64,000 nt of DNA from Yersinia entomophaga (GCF_001656035.1 NZ_CP010029.1:3594074-3658073), one strand, 5' to 3'; shown: positions 18,916 to 26,701, counted from the stretch's first letter. Numbers and translations are program-made. Notes: generated from the sequence alone by a model not told the origin.

Positions 18916-19926
18916 ATGGTCAGAGTTAATCCTCCTGCTATGGCGGGACAGTTTCATGCAAATTTTGTTGGTGGAATAAAATCACGATTTGATAGTGAGA
19001 AAAGTTTTTCAATATCGGAGTCAGCGGAGAATCAGTTGCGTATATCTATGCTGGAATCCGGTTGGATGATGAATAATATTACTTTATGGGATGTAGATGA
19101 AGAAGAAGGACAAAATATTGAAATTGGTGAATCTGCTTTACATACAGGACGAACTATTGAAGGACGTTTTAGCCGAGGATTAAAAATAGAGGGTTCTAAC
19201 TATTCACTCGCAGATACGGATTCTTGTGCTTCGCTTTCGTATCAACGAATGAGTGCCATTGCTAATGTTGGGGGTATTGAACATTTTACCCAAACTGTTT
19301 CTGATTTCTTCGGCATGGCTATTTCATTGGATATGCTGAGAATTGGTTTTAATGGTCAACGTATTTCTTATCCGACAGATCCAATTGCTAATCCTAAAGG
19401 TGAAGATGTCAATATAGGTTGGCACGCAATAGCCAAAGGATTTAATAACGGTTCTCAAGTTATAACTGACGCCATGACATTGGGGGAGGGCGGGGATTTC
19501 CCCCATTTGGATGCGTTGGCTAATCATATTATTACTGAAAAGATACCCGAAAGTTTTAGGGAAGATCCCCGTTTAGTGGTGATGGTAGGTGCAGAGTTAG
19601 CCGCAGCGGAACGGATGCGCTTATTTAACTCCGCAGATCGTCCGGCTGATATTGCAGCAGCGCAGATGTTAACGAGTTCGGTGGCTGGTCGTTTTGCTTT
19701 TGTTCCGCCATTTATGCCGGGTAAACGCTTGGTGGTGACCACATTGAGTAATCTACATATTTATACCCAAAAGATGAGTAGACGCTTTAGGGCTGAATTT
19801 ATTGATGAGCGCTGCGTGTATGAACACAGTTATTGGCGTAATGAAGGCTACGCGTTAGGTAATAATTCTCTGTATGCAGCAGTAGATGAAAATGCAATTA
19901 GCTTAGTGCAAAGGTCAGGTAGCTAA
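18916..19926 (+). CDS. P2-type major capsid protein (gpN-like)
   Basis: 336 residues. The order of motifs follows P2 gpN (357 residues). NFVGGIKSRFDSEKSFSISE and ENQLRISMLESGWMMNNITL correspond to the N-terminal delta domain region. SYQRMSAIANVGGIEHFTQT and ISLDMLRIGFNGQRISYPTD match LDFIMAGFNGVKRAETSD, ANPKGEDVNIGWHAIAKG matches NPMLQDVAVGWLQKY, and GEGGDFPHLDALANHII matches GKGGDYASLDALVMDA. FREDPRLVVMVGAELAA and the LSNLHIYTQKMSRRFRAEFI end match as well. It forms the HK97-fold shell. Start ATG with AAAGG upstream; its stop overlaps the protease start. In P2 the order is O then N; here N precedes O. A satellite encoding its own shell subunit is unusual for P4 relatives. Confidence 0.9.
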   Translation: MVRVNPPAMAGQFHANFVGGIKSRFDSEKSFSISESAENQLRISMLESGWMMNNITLWDVDEEEGQNIEIGESALHTGRTIEGRFSRGLKIEGSNYSLADTDSCASLSYQRMSAIANVGGIEHFTQTVSDFFGMAISLDMLRIGFNGQRISYPTDPIANPKGEDVNIGWHAIAKGFNNGSQVITDAMTLGEGGDFPHLDALANHIITEKIPESFREDPRLVVMVGAELAAAERMRLFNSADRPADIAAAQMLTSSVAGRFAFVPPFMPGKRLVVTTLSNLHIYTQKMSRRFRAEFIDERCVYEHSYWRNEGYALGNNSLYAAVDENAISLVQRSGS

Positions 19927-20447
19927 TGACAAATTCACAATTAACTACCGGCTGGATATGTGTGGCCACGGAAGGTGAGACAATAGACGGGCGTCAGATT
20001 GAATCCCAATGGTTGGCGGATATGGCCAAAATCTACGATGTGCGCACCTACACGGCGCTGATTTGGGAAGAGCATTTACGTGATAGGGATAATTTAGGGG
20101 AAGTGCTGGCGCTGCGTAGCGACGTACAGAACGGTATTACCCATCTTTATGCCCGAATCCGCCCTACGGCCAAGCTGGTGAGTTTCAATGAGCAGGGGCA
20201 AAAGCTGTTTTGCTCCATCGAAGTGGAAGAAGATTTTCAGGACAAAGGTCATTTTTATTTAAGTGGTTTGGCGGTTACTGATAGCCCTGCCAGCATTGGC
20301 ACTGACCGGTTACGTTTTAGTGCTAACCGTTCTTATTTTTCTAAGCGTGGTGTTAAAGCAAAAATAAGTAAGCCAAGGGAATTTAGTTTATCAGACGCCA
20401 CTATTATGGCTGGTAAAGGCTGGGTTTCCGCAATAGCGCTGAGTTAA
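19926..20447 (+). CDS. Capsid maturation protease, gpO-like, lacking the scaffold domain
   Basis: 173 residues overlapping the capsid stop (TAATG). It matches the N-terminal protease half of P2 gpO: GETIDGR (D21), WEEHLRDRDNLGEV (H50), LFCSIEVEEDF (S97) and HFYLSGLAVTDSPASIGTDR line up with the gpO Asp/His/Ser triad (D19, H48, S107) and its LVGLAVTDDPASLGTE strand. P2 gpO is 284 residues, and its C-terminal half is the internal scaffold. Here the protein ends about 40 residues after the protease core, so that scaffold is absent. Inferred role: cleaving satellite (or helper) capsid proteins during maturation. The gene is intact and followed by a terminator. Confidence 0.88.
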   Translation: MTNSQLTTGWICVATEGETIDGRQIESQWLADMAKIYDVRTYTALIWEEHLRDRDNLGEVLALRSDVQNGITHLYARIRPTAKLVSFNEQGQKLFCSIEVEEDFQDKGHFYLSGLAVTDSPASIGTDRLRFSANRSYFSKRGVKAKISKPREFSLSDATIMAGKGWVSAIALS

Positions 20448-20470
20448 TTCTTATATTACAGATAAGAAAT

Positions 20471-20490
20471 ACCCGGCTGCTGGGCCGGGT
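20471..20490 (+). terminator. Stem-loop after the capsid/protease operon
   Basis: Seven-base stem ACCCGGC/GCCGGGT with a six-base loop, 23 bases after the protease stop. T-tract is poor (ATGGTTCT), so it may be a weak intrinsic terminator. It separates the late-type operon from the convergent RHH gene. Confidence 0.5.
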
Positions 20491-20621
20491 ATGGTTCTCT
20501 ACTATCGGAAAATAACAATGATAAATAATTCAATTAATGCTGATTTGACTATCTCACTCACCGTTATTTCCGTCAATAAAATAGGTTCGGATATATACGG
20601 TTATATTACTGACAAAAGTAT

Positions 20622-20831
20622 TTATGCTTTAGGTTCTATGCCACGGCGTTTTAATTCCTGCCGGGCTAGCTCTTTAAACCAATTACCAAGGCTTACGCCA
20701 TCTTTAGCCGCTTCCGCATTAAGTTGTTCACGCAGTTCTGGCGCGATACGAATTTGGAATGTTGGCGATAGACCTTCACCTTTCGGGCTTTTATCTCGTT
20801 TTATAGTTGACACGTACGTACATAACCTCAT
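20622..20831 (-). CDS. Ribbon-helix-helix (Arc/MetJ-type) repressor
   Basis: 69 residues from ATG 20829-20831 (or 63 from GTG 20811-20813, or 80 from ATG 20864). The core SPTFQIRIAPELREQLNAEA followed by AKDGVSLGNWFKELARQELK is a typical ribbon-helix-helix with the antiparallel strand TFQIRI. It runs opposite to the capsid operon and divergent from the replication genes. An inverted repeat of ACGTACGT elements overlaps its 5' end (20812-20858), as expected for an autoregulated repressor that also controls the rightward Icd/primase operon. This control is inferred from arrangement only. Confidence 0.8.
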   Translation of the reverse strand: MRLCTYVSTIKRDKSPKGEGLSPTFQIRIAPELREQLNAEAAKDGVSLGNWFKELARQELKRRGIEPKA

Positions 20832-20858
20832 AAGCTGTCTTTCGTTAGGTACGTACGT
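20812..20858. promoter_or_regulatory. ACGTACGT inverted-repeat operator between repressor and replication genes
   Basis: Left arm ACGTACGTACATAAC (20812-20826) and right arm GTTAGGTACGTACGT (20844-20858) are inverted copies with one mismatch, separated by 17 bases. Each arm carries the self-complementary ACGTACGT. RHH repressors bind tandem or inverted short boxes, and this one overlaps the start of the RHH gene and precedes the rightward operon. It is the most regular regulatory element on the island. Confidence 0.75.
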
Positions 20859-20885
20859 TAACACGGCGTACCGACAAAATACAGC

Positions 20886-20920
20886 GGCCCGTCAAGGTGC
20901 TACCAACACCAAGCCGGGCC
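20886..20920 (+). ncRNA. Structured leader before the Icd-like gene (P4 CI-RNA-like candidate)
   Basis: The arms GGCCCG (20886-20891) and CGGGCC (20915-20920) enclose a second hairpin GGTG (20896-20899) / CACC (20907-20910). This gives a two-tier stem-loop just upstream of the small Icd/Ash-like ORF. In P4 the equivalent position at the start of the replication operon encodes the CI RNA, which causes premature termination and immunity. The structure is visible; the functional analogy is inference. Confidence 0.45.
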
Positions 20921-20948
20921 TGACCATCATGTTAGAGGAACTAACGCA

Positions 20949-21119
20949 ATGGCTACGTCAAAGTGTACCTACATCTTTGCGGCGATCAACCGCACCCAAC
21001 AGAAAATTAGCCCTGTCATGCTGCATATCACCGCAGAGAATGAGAAGACGGCCCGCCGCCGTTATGCCGCAGATTACATACTGCTTTTTGCCGGGCGTTT
21101 GCCTGTGCAGGAGGCATAG
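20949..21119 (+). CDS. Icd/Ash-like small protein (host cell-division inhibitor family)
   Basis: 56 residues: begins MATSKCTYIFAAINRTQQKI and ends YAADYILLFAGRLPVQEA. The YIFAA-x-N-R start, a central VMLHITAENEKTARR and the FAGRLPVQE end are hallmarks of the Ash/Icd-like proteins encoded at the head of the replication operon of P1- and P4-type elements, named from the P1 Icd division inhibitor. GAGGAA lies about nine bases before the ATG. One base separates its stop from the next gene, whose ribosome site (CAGGAGGC) lies inside this ORF. Confidence 0.85.
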   Translation: MATSKCTYIFAAINRTQQKISPVMLHITAENEKTARRRYAADYILLFAGRLPVQEA

Positions 21120-21120
21120 C

Positions 21121-21339
21121 ATGACGACTAAATATAATTTAGCGCAGGGAAGTGTAGATAAAGTTCTACGGGCCATGCTGGTTTCAGAATTAATGAGAGA
21201 GTTATTGTACTCAAAAAATGAAACCCCACAGCCTCATGTTAATTCAGTCAATATAGCGGCTGTCTTTGATTGTATTTATGAAGATTTAGATTCTGTATTG
21301 GATAACGAATTTGACAGGGGAAAGAATGAAAGCCGTTAA
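21121..21339 (+). CDS. Small satellite protein of unknown function
   Basis: 72 residues, MTTKYNLAQGSVDKVLRAML onward, acidic and probably helical (VNSVNIAAVFDCIYEDLDSV). The AGGAGG seven to eight bases upstream and tight coupling to the Icd-like gene support translation. A much longer frame (from 20491) covers it but overlaps the repressor and leader, so I take the ATG at 21121. Small ORFs in this position of P4-like islands are common and uncharacterised. Confidence 0.65.
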   Translation: MTTKYNLAQGSVDKVLRAMLVSELMRELLYSKNETPQPHVNSVNIAAVFDCIYEDLDSVLDNEFDRGKNESR

Positions 21340-21390
21340 TTTATTCCCGTCACTGTTATTTCTTTTCATATTTACAATGGAGACGCCGCG

Positions 21391-24075
21391 ATGAGCAGTC
21401 AATTTGTCTCTGAAACGCTGCAAGCGGCCCGTGGGCGTTGGCCGCATATTTTGCCAGCGTTGGGTATTACCGTGCCGGATAATGGTAAACACGGCGCTTG
21501 CCCGAAGTGTGGCGGTAGTGATCGTTTCCGCTTTGATGATCAAGGGGGCCGTGGCACATGGATTTGTAGCCAGTGCAGTCATGGTGATGGGCTGGATCTC
21601 ATTCGTTTGGTTTCTGGCAACGGGGCATTTCAGGCGGCAACTGAGGTGGCCAAGGCGCTAGCCTTACCGAATGCACCGCAGGAAGCGATTAAGCCTGCCA
21701 GAAATGAAATCCCCGAAGAGCGAAAAAAGGCGATGGTGGCCAAGGCTTACCACGCTTTGCTAGCCCATTGCAGCAGCGGAGAAAACAGTTATCTGGCTGA
21801 TAAGGGGCTGTCTGGCCATAGCCAATCCATTACGCAGGATGTTCATAAAACGGGAGGGATGGACTTCCCGGCAGGTTCTTTGCTGTTACCGCTAACTGAT
21901 ATCGACGGCAAGTTAACCGGTGGCCAGCTTATCAGCCCGTTAGGTGACAAGCGGTTATTGCCCAATACCGTACTTAAAGGGGCGTTTATTGCGGTTCACC
22001 CATTAGAGGCAGGGGATAACCCGGAGCTGGTTGTTATCACTGAGGGTTATGCCACAGCTTTAACGCTGGATATGTTAACTGATGGGCTGGTTGTGGCGGC
22101 AGTCGCGGCTAACAACCTGCCGAACGTGGCGCAACACCTGCGCCATAAATGGCCCGATGCGCGGTTGATTATCGCCGGGGATAATGATTTTGATGATGGT
22201 AAAGAGAACACCGGCAAGCAGTGGGCCGAGAAAGCCGCTAAAGCAGTAGATGGTTGGGTATCACTACCACCAACCCGTCATAAAGCAGATTGGGATGATT
22301 ACCGCCGTGATAACGGGCTGGAACGGGCTAAAGAAGCCTTTCGGGAAGAAATGATCCTGTTTGGTAAAGGCAAAACCAAACTGCCGCAGGGGTTCCGCTT
22401 AACGCAGGAATATCTTTGGTATGACAAGTTGGTGAATAAGTCTGATGGTGATACCGAAATCCGCAATATCAAACTGTGCAGCCCGGTAAGAGTCACGGCG
22501 ATTACCTGCGATTCTGACGGCGGCAACTATGGCCGCTTGCTGGAATGGGAAGACACCAACGGTATCAGCCGTAAGTGGGCCATGCCGATGGAGATGCTCA
22601 GTAGCAGCGGGGAAGAGCTGCGGCGCATTCTGTTGAGTAATGGCCTGTCTTATATCAGTACCACCGGGCAGGCGCGGGCGCATTTGATGGAATACCTTTC
22701 CCTGTGCAAGCCAGAGCGCAAGGTAACTTGTGTTAATAAAACCGGCTGGCATGGTTCGGTTTATGTGCTGCAAGACGAAGTGATCGGCGTTGGGGCTGAG
22801 TCGGTAATCTTACAAACCGCCAGCGTACAGGGGCGGGATTTCAGGACTGCCGGAACACTGGACGAATGGCGCGATCAGGTTTCCCGTTATTGCGTCGGTA
22901 ATGGCCGGGTGGCGTTTTCGGTCAGTCTCTCTTTTGCCTCACCACTGTTAAAATTGGTCGGTGTGGGCGGCGGTGGTTATCACCTGAAAGGGGAATCAAC
23001 GGACGGTAAAACCACCACGATGAAAGTGGCAGCTTCAGTTTGTGGTGGCACTGACTTCTGGCATACGTGGCGCTCCACCGGTAACGCGCTGGAGGGCACC
23101 GCCAGCCGCCGCAATGATGCCACCCTAATGTTAGACGAAATACGGGAAGTGGATGGCAGAGAGGCCGGGAATATCGCCTATATGCTGGCGAATGGCCAAG
23201 GGAAAGCGCGGGCGCGTACTGACGGCAGTTTGCGCGAGGCTAATCGCTGGTGTCTGTTGTTTCTGTCTACTGGTGAATTGTCGTTAGTCGAACATGCGGC
23301 CAACGCCGGAGAGCGTACTTATGCCGGGGTGGAAGTACGGATGGTACAGATCCCCAGTGATTCCGGTAAGCATGGTGTATTTGAAGAGCTGCACGGTTTT
23401 ACCGGAGGTAAAGCCCTGTCGGAGCACTTGGAACAGGCGGTTGCTTCCTGCTATGGCGAGCCGTTCCGTGCTTGGTTGCGGCTGTTAACCGCAGACCTGA
23501 CCGGCATGACCAGCAAGGCCAAGATACTGCTAAAAGAATACACCCGGCTGCTTACCCCGGAGAACGCCGGTAATCAGGTGGGCCGCGCAGTTACCCGTTT
23601 TGCACTGGTGGCAATGGCCGGAGAGTTAGCCACACAAGTGGGGATCACCGGCTGGCCAGAGGGCGAGGCGTTCCGGGCAGCACAAACCTGCCTTAATGCG
23701 TGGATGGGGGATCGTGGCCACACCGCCAATCAGGAAGACGCCGCCGCACTGGAACAGGTGAAAGAGTTCATTACCCGTAATCAGTTCAGCCGCTTTGCTG
23801 ACTGGCATGACGAGCGCAGCCGCCCGGCTAACATGGTGGGCTTCCGGCGAGTGGATAAAGGCAATAACAAAGAAGATGCGGTGACAACTTTCTTTATTTT
23901 GGCCACCGGTTGGAAAGAAATCTGCAAGGGATTTGATGCCAAGAAAGTGGCTCAACTCTGCGTCAAGGCCGGTTATCTCGATGTGCCAGAGGATGCCCGG
24001 ACACAGAAAAACATTCGCCTGCCAGAAATGGGGCTGAAACGGGTCTATCAGTTTAATAGCACGGTTTTAGGTTAA
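21391..24075 (+). CDS. P4 alpha-like primase-helicase (zinc-ribbon primase, TOPRIM, DUF927)
   Basis: 894 residues. The N-terminal zinc finger (C37, C40, C59, C62: ACPKCGGSDRFRFDD...WICSQCSHGDGLDLI) is the P4 alpha/phage primase type. A TOPRIM-like module follows (VITEGYATAL near 214, IIAGDNDFDD near 259). The C-terminal half is a DUF927 ATPase with Walker A GESTDGKTTTMK (near 534-545) and Walker B ATLMLDEIRE (near 576). The enzyme should prime and unwind at the satellite's own origin and allow replication independent of host DnaB/DnaG, as in P4. Ribosome site GGAGAC. The repeat cluster directly downstream is the likely target. GC content is higher than in the capsid segment. Confidence 0.93.
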   Translation: MSSQFVSETLQAARGRWPHILPALGITVPDNGKHGACPKCGGSDRFRFDDQGGRGTWICSQCSHGDGLDLIRLVSGNGAFQAATEVAKALALPNAPQEAIKPARNEIPEERKKAMVAKAYHALLAHCSSGENSYLADKGLSGHSQSITQDVHKTGGMDFPAGSLLLPLTDIDGKLTGGQLISPLGDKRLLPNTVLKGAFIAVHPLEAGDNPELVVITEGYATALTLDMLTDGLVVAAVAANNLPNVAQHLRHKWPDARLIIAGDNDFDDGKENTGKQWAEKAAKAVDGWVSLPPTRHKADWDDYRRDNGLERAKEAFREEMILFGKGKTKLPQGFRLTQEYLWYDKLVNKSDGDTEIRNIKLCSPVRVTAITCDSDGGNYGRLLEWEDTNGISRKWAMPMEMLSSSGEELRRILLSNGLSYISTTGQARAHLMEYLSLCKPERKVTCVNKTGWHGSVYVLQDEVIGVGAESVILQTASVQGRDFRTAGTLDEWRDQVSRYCVGNGRVAFSVSLSFASPLLKLVGVGGGGYHLKGESTDGKTTTMKVAASVCGGTDFWHTWRSTGNALEGTASRRNDATLMLDEIREVDGREAGNIAYMLANGQGKARARTDGSLREANRWCLLFLSTGELSLVEHAANAGERTYAGVEVRMVQIPSDSGKHGVFEELHGFTGGKALSEHLEQAVASCYGEPFRAWLRLLTADLTGMTSKAKILLKEYTRLLTPENAGNQVGRAVTRFALVAMAGELATQVGITGWPEGEAFRAAQTCLNAWMGDRGHTANQEDAAALEQVKEFITRNQFSRFADWHDERSRPANMVGFRRVDKGNNKEDAVTTFFILATGWKEICKGFDAKKVAQLCVKAGYLDVPEDARTQKNIRLPEMGLKRVYQFNSTVLG

Positions 24076-24103
24076 TACACTTACGTGAGTCTTATTTAGA
24101 ACT

Positions 24104-24292
24104 GGTAACACTGGTAACAGAGGTAACAACCATAAGCCGCAAGGGGTAGAGCTGTTACCAGTAGTAGAGGGCTATTGGTAACACTGGTAACAGAAATCAG
24201 CCTGTTACCACTGGTTACCAGTTGATAATGCCTAGTGGTAACTAATTTTATCTATATAAATCAATGGTGTTACCAGCGTTACCACTGATACC
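24104..24292. other. Iteron cluster, candidate replication origin
   Basis: About a dozen copies of GGTAACA or its complement TGTTACC (some with one change) in under 200 bases. Forward copies at 24104, 24113, 24122, 24177, 24186 and 24237; inverted copies at 24153, 24203, 24268, 24277 and 24286; and a GGTTACC at 24213. P4 origins (ori and crr) consist of repeated octamers (GGTGAACA-like) bound by alpha, so a related array next to the alpha-like gene is most simply its origin. The region is otherwise AT-rich near 24241-24265. Confidence 0.72.
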
Positions 24293-24386
24293 AGTTACAG
24301 ACGTAAGAGACAATATAAAAACGAGTCAGTTCGAGGCTTATTTTCTGGCCGGCGGTTCTGGCTTTAAATAGAGGGGCCATATCAAT

Positions 24387-24734
24387 ATGCGAGTTTTTAA
24401 AGTTATTTGTCCAGATTGCGGTACACCCGCTCATATTCGTAAAACTAACCGCAAGCATAGCCATATAGCGGATCTCTATTGTGCCTGTACCAATGTTGAA
24501 TGTGGCCATACCTTTGTGATGAATGCGACCTTTTCCCATACCCTTAGCCCCAGTGCGTTAACGCATAGCCGGTTAATTAAGGACTTGGTAGACCATATAT
24601 CACCGCAGGAACGGCAAGAGGCTATCCGGCTATTGCAAGTGGCCCATAAAGATGAGGAACAACAGCAGGCAATCAGTGACGCAAAACCGCAAATTACGCG
24701 CAGGGTGAGCAAGGATTACGTGACCAACCGTTAG
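24387..24734 (+). CDS. Ogr/Delta-type zinc-finger activator
   Basis: 115 residues. The N-terminal CPDC...CTNVECGHTF pattern (C8, C11, C34, C39) matches P2 Ogr and P4 Delta, the activators of P2 late promoters. The C-terminal 60 residues (SPQERQEAIRLLQVAHKDEE) are an extension of unknown role. By homology it would switch on late genes of a P2-like helper and perhaps the island's own capsid operon, giving the satellite control of helper morphogenesis. Ribosome-site candidate AGGGG ten bases upstream. Confidence 0.9.
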   Translation: MRVFKVICPDCGTPAHIRKTNRKHSHIADLYCACTNVECGHTFVMNATFSHTLSPSALTHSRLIKDLVDHISPQERQEAIRLLQVAHKDEEQQQAISDAKPQITRRVSKDYVTNR

Positions 24735-25313
24735 CCCGGTGTTACCACTCTGGCGCTCGATTTTCTTCCCGGCCCTGTACTGTGTTTTTCAGTTAGCCCA
24801 AAATGACCTTGCCCCGCGAAGCCACGCCCGGCAAGGGTTTCAACATTTCCCCCACGCTATTATCTCACCCAACTTTTCCCATCCTCGCCACGTAAAATAA
24901 AATACTTGTTTTAAATCATATGATTAAAACTTTAAGCGGTAAGGTTAGAAAAAGCGAAACTGAAATTTAGTGAAATTCTTTTCAATCTTTTCAGTTGGGA
25001 TTATCAGCCAGAGCCCCAGCCACGGCGCGGGCTGGCGCTAGGGTTTGTAGGAATATAAAACTGAAATAAGTTTATAAAGCAAAGTGTGCAGGCGGGTGCG
25101 GTGTAGTGCCATTTCCGTCATATTTATATTTTTCCATGAAACGATAGAGAAATTCAGTCAATTAGTTTTATCAACTTGAATTGATTATTTGATCCGTGTC
25201 ACAGCAGAAAATTTACTTGCAATGTGCATGATTTTTATACTTGAAATTGCTTTCAATAAGAATTCTTAATGAGTAATGTAACTTACTATTACTGAAAATA
25301 AATCGAGGTGATT
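24735..25313. other. Non-coding satellite region with GC-rich palindromes
   Basis: 579 bases without a gene between the activator and the defence pair. Two GC-rich palindromes stand out in AT-rich surroundings. CCTTGCC (24807-24813) / GGCAAGG (24830-24836) has a nested GCG/CGC, and CCAGCC (25016-25021) / GGCTGG (25030-25035) lies about 180 bases further on. Such elements could be a packaging site, terminator or transcript structure; no match to the P2/P4 cos core was visible. Confidence 0.45.
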
Positions 25314-25643
25314 ATGTCGTTACAGCTCTTAAGACAAGCCATTCAGGCTCGTAAACCAATTTCATTTGAATATAATAAGCCTGGAAAGATTCCGGGTGAA
25401 CGAATTGGTAATCCTCATGCTATTTTTATTATGAGAAAAAAAGACCAATCTGAGTCTACAAAAGTACATATAGTTCAAGTGGGCGGTGTCACAGATAGCG
25501 CACCTAATTTCCCAGAGTTTAGACTGTTTGATATTGCTGAAATTTCAAACATTAAAATTATTGATGCAGGTGCTCCATTTGCAATTGATGGTGGCTATAA
25601 TCCTCATTGGGATGGATATAAGAATGTGATTGCGAAGGTATAA
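25314..25643 (+). CDS. WYL-like small protein paired with Shedu
   Basis: 109 residues from ATG 25314, with CGAGG nine to ten bases upstream. SLQLLRQAIQARKPISFEYN, RIGNPHAIFIMRK, HIVQVGGVTDSAPNFPEFRL and FDIAEISNIKII follow the strand order of a WYL (SH3-like ligand-binding) domain. There is no helix-turn-helix. Its stop lies two bases before the Shedu start, so they form one unit. WYL proteins often regulate defence operons by sensing nucleic acid or a nucleotide; here it could act as a direct partner or sensor for Shedu, which is inference. AT-rich like the next gene. Confidence 0.6.
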   Translation: MSLQLLRQAIQARKPISFEYNKPGKIPGERIGNPHAIFIMRKKDQSESTKVHIVQVGGVTDSAPNFPEFRLFDIAEISNIKIIDAGAPFAIDGGYNPHWDGYKNVIAKV

Positions 25644-25644
25644 T

Positions 25645-26652
25645 ATGAGCATTGACCATTCATATTTGATTGGAAGAGATGATGTTAATGATTTGGTATT
25701 AAATATATCAGGTCTTGATGCAGACTCTAGGGATGTATCTACGTTAAGTGCAAATATTTTTGCTCATTGCACTAGCACTGGATCTCCAAAATTTACTTGC
25801 CAATTAAATATTGGTCATTTGCAAAGTCTTTATCAACACCTTTCACAATATAGTGTTATTCGTGATACTGAGTCTGTAAGTACTGGTCGTTTTATAGAGA
25901 TCCAAAGCAATCATGAGGAAATAATGAGAGTTTTGGAGCATTCGGATAACACTTCTTTAGTATTAGCATTACAGCACATCGTAAGTAATAGACTTACAAA
26001 TACTGATATTAATACGATTTTAGGGCGAAAAGATGCTCTTGATGAGTATGAGCGAATGTATGAAAATGCTAATTATTATAATGAAATAGAATGGCAGCGT
26101 TTTTTTGAAAGGAATGAGTGGATATTTGGGTATGGTTTAAATTATAAATATTTAAAAATCCTACAGAGAGAAGCACACATCTCTCATACAGATCTCAATG
26201 GGTCTAATGATGTTATAACGGATTTTTTATTATCAGACTCTAGATTTACTAAAATTGTTGAACTGAAAACACCTACAACAAACTTATTTGTCAATCGCCA
26301 GAATAGAGCTGATTCTTGGCGCTTATCAAGTGAGCTTACTGATGCTGTTAGTCAAATATTGGCACAAAAGGCAAATTGGGAAATAGAAAGCCAAAGAAGT
26401 AACTACACCTCTGATGGGGATTTGATAAGAGAAGAAACACATGATGCCGAATGTATATTAGTAATCGGATCTATATCTTCTATTAGTGGGGGTGACCGCG
26501 AAAAGTTAATAAAAAGAAAAACACTAGAGCTTTATCGGCGTAATTTAAAAAGTATTAACATTCTGTTTTATGATGAACTATTAGAACGCGCTCGATTTAT
26601 TGTAAGAAGCGCCGAAATTATTGAAAATGCCATTGGTGAAATTTTAGAATAA
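25645..26652 (+). CDS. sduA: Shedu anti-phage nuclease SduA (DUF4263)
   Basis: 335 residues. Residues about 1-125 are a variable N-terminal region. Residues about 145-330 are the DUF4263 nuclease core: EWQRFFERNEWIFGYGL, then a PD-(D/E)xK-like core with D193 in VITDFLL and E206/K208 in IVELKTPTTNLF, then the SQILAQK helix. Shedu is a single-protein defence system that nicks or degrades phage DNA. Start ATG 25645 with AAGG upstream; a frame to 25630 overlaps the partner gene. It sits between the delta-like gene and integrase, a place where satellites carry interchangeable defence cargo. Likely targets are phages that compete with the satellite or its helper. Confidence 0.88.
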   Translation: MSIDHSYLIGRDDVNDLVLNISGLDADSRDVSTLSANIFAHCTSTGSPKFTCQLNIGHLQSLYQHLSQYSVIRDTESVSTGRFIEIQSNHEEIMRVLEHSDNTSLVLALQHIVSNRLTNTDINTILGRKDALDEYERMYENANYYNEIEWQRFFERNEWIFGYGLNYKYLKILQREAHISHTDLNGSNDVITDFLLSDSRFTKIVELKTPTTNLFVNRQNRADSWRLSSELTDAVSQILAQKANWEIESQRSNYTSDGDLIREETHDAECILVIGSISSISGGDREKLIKRKTLELYRRNLKSINILFYDELLERARFIVRSAEIIENAIGEILE

Positions 26653-26701
26653 ACATCAGGCGGCATTCTTATTTCTGTACCATCAATATACAAATATGGT
26701 G

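Noticed and set aside
20491..21339. Open frame of 282 codons on the plus strand
   Set aside because: It runs antisense through the RHH gene, across the operator and the structured leader, and overlaps the Icd-like ORF; only its last 72 codons have a ribosome site and look coding.
24780..24860. Possible P2/P4 cos site
   Set aside because: GC-rich and palindromic, but I could not find the P2/P4 cos core, so it is listed only as an unexplained region.
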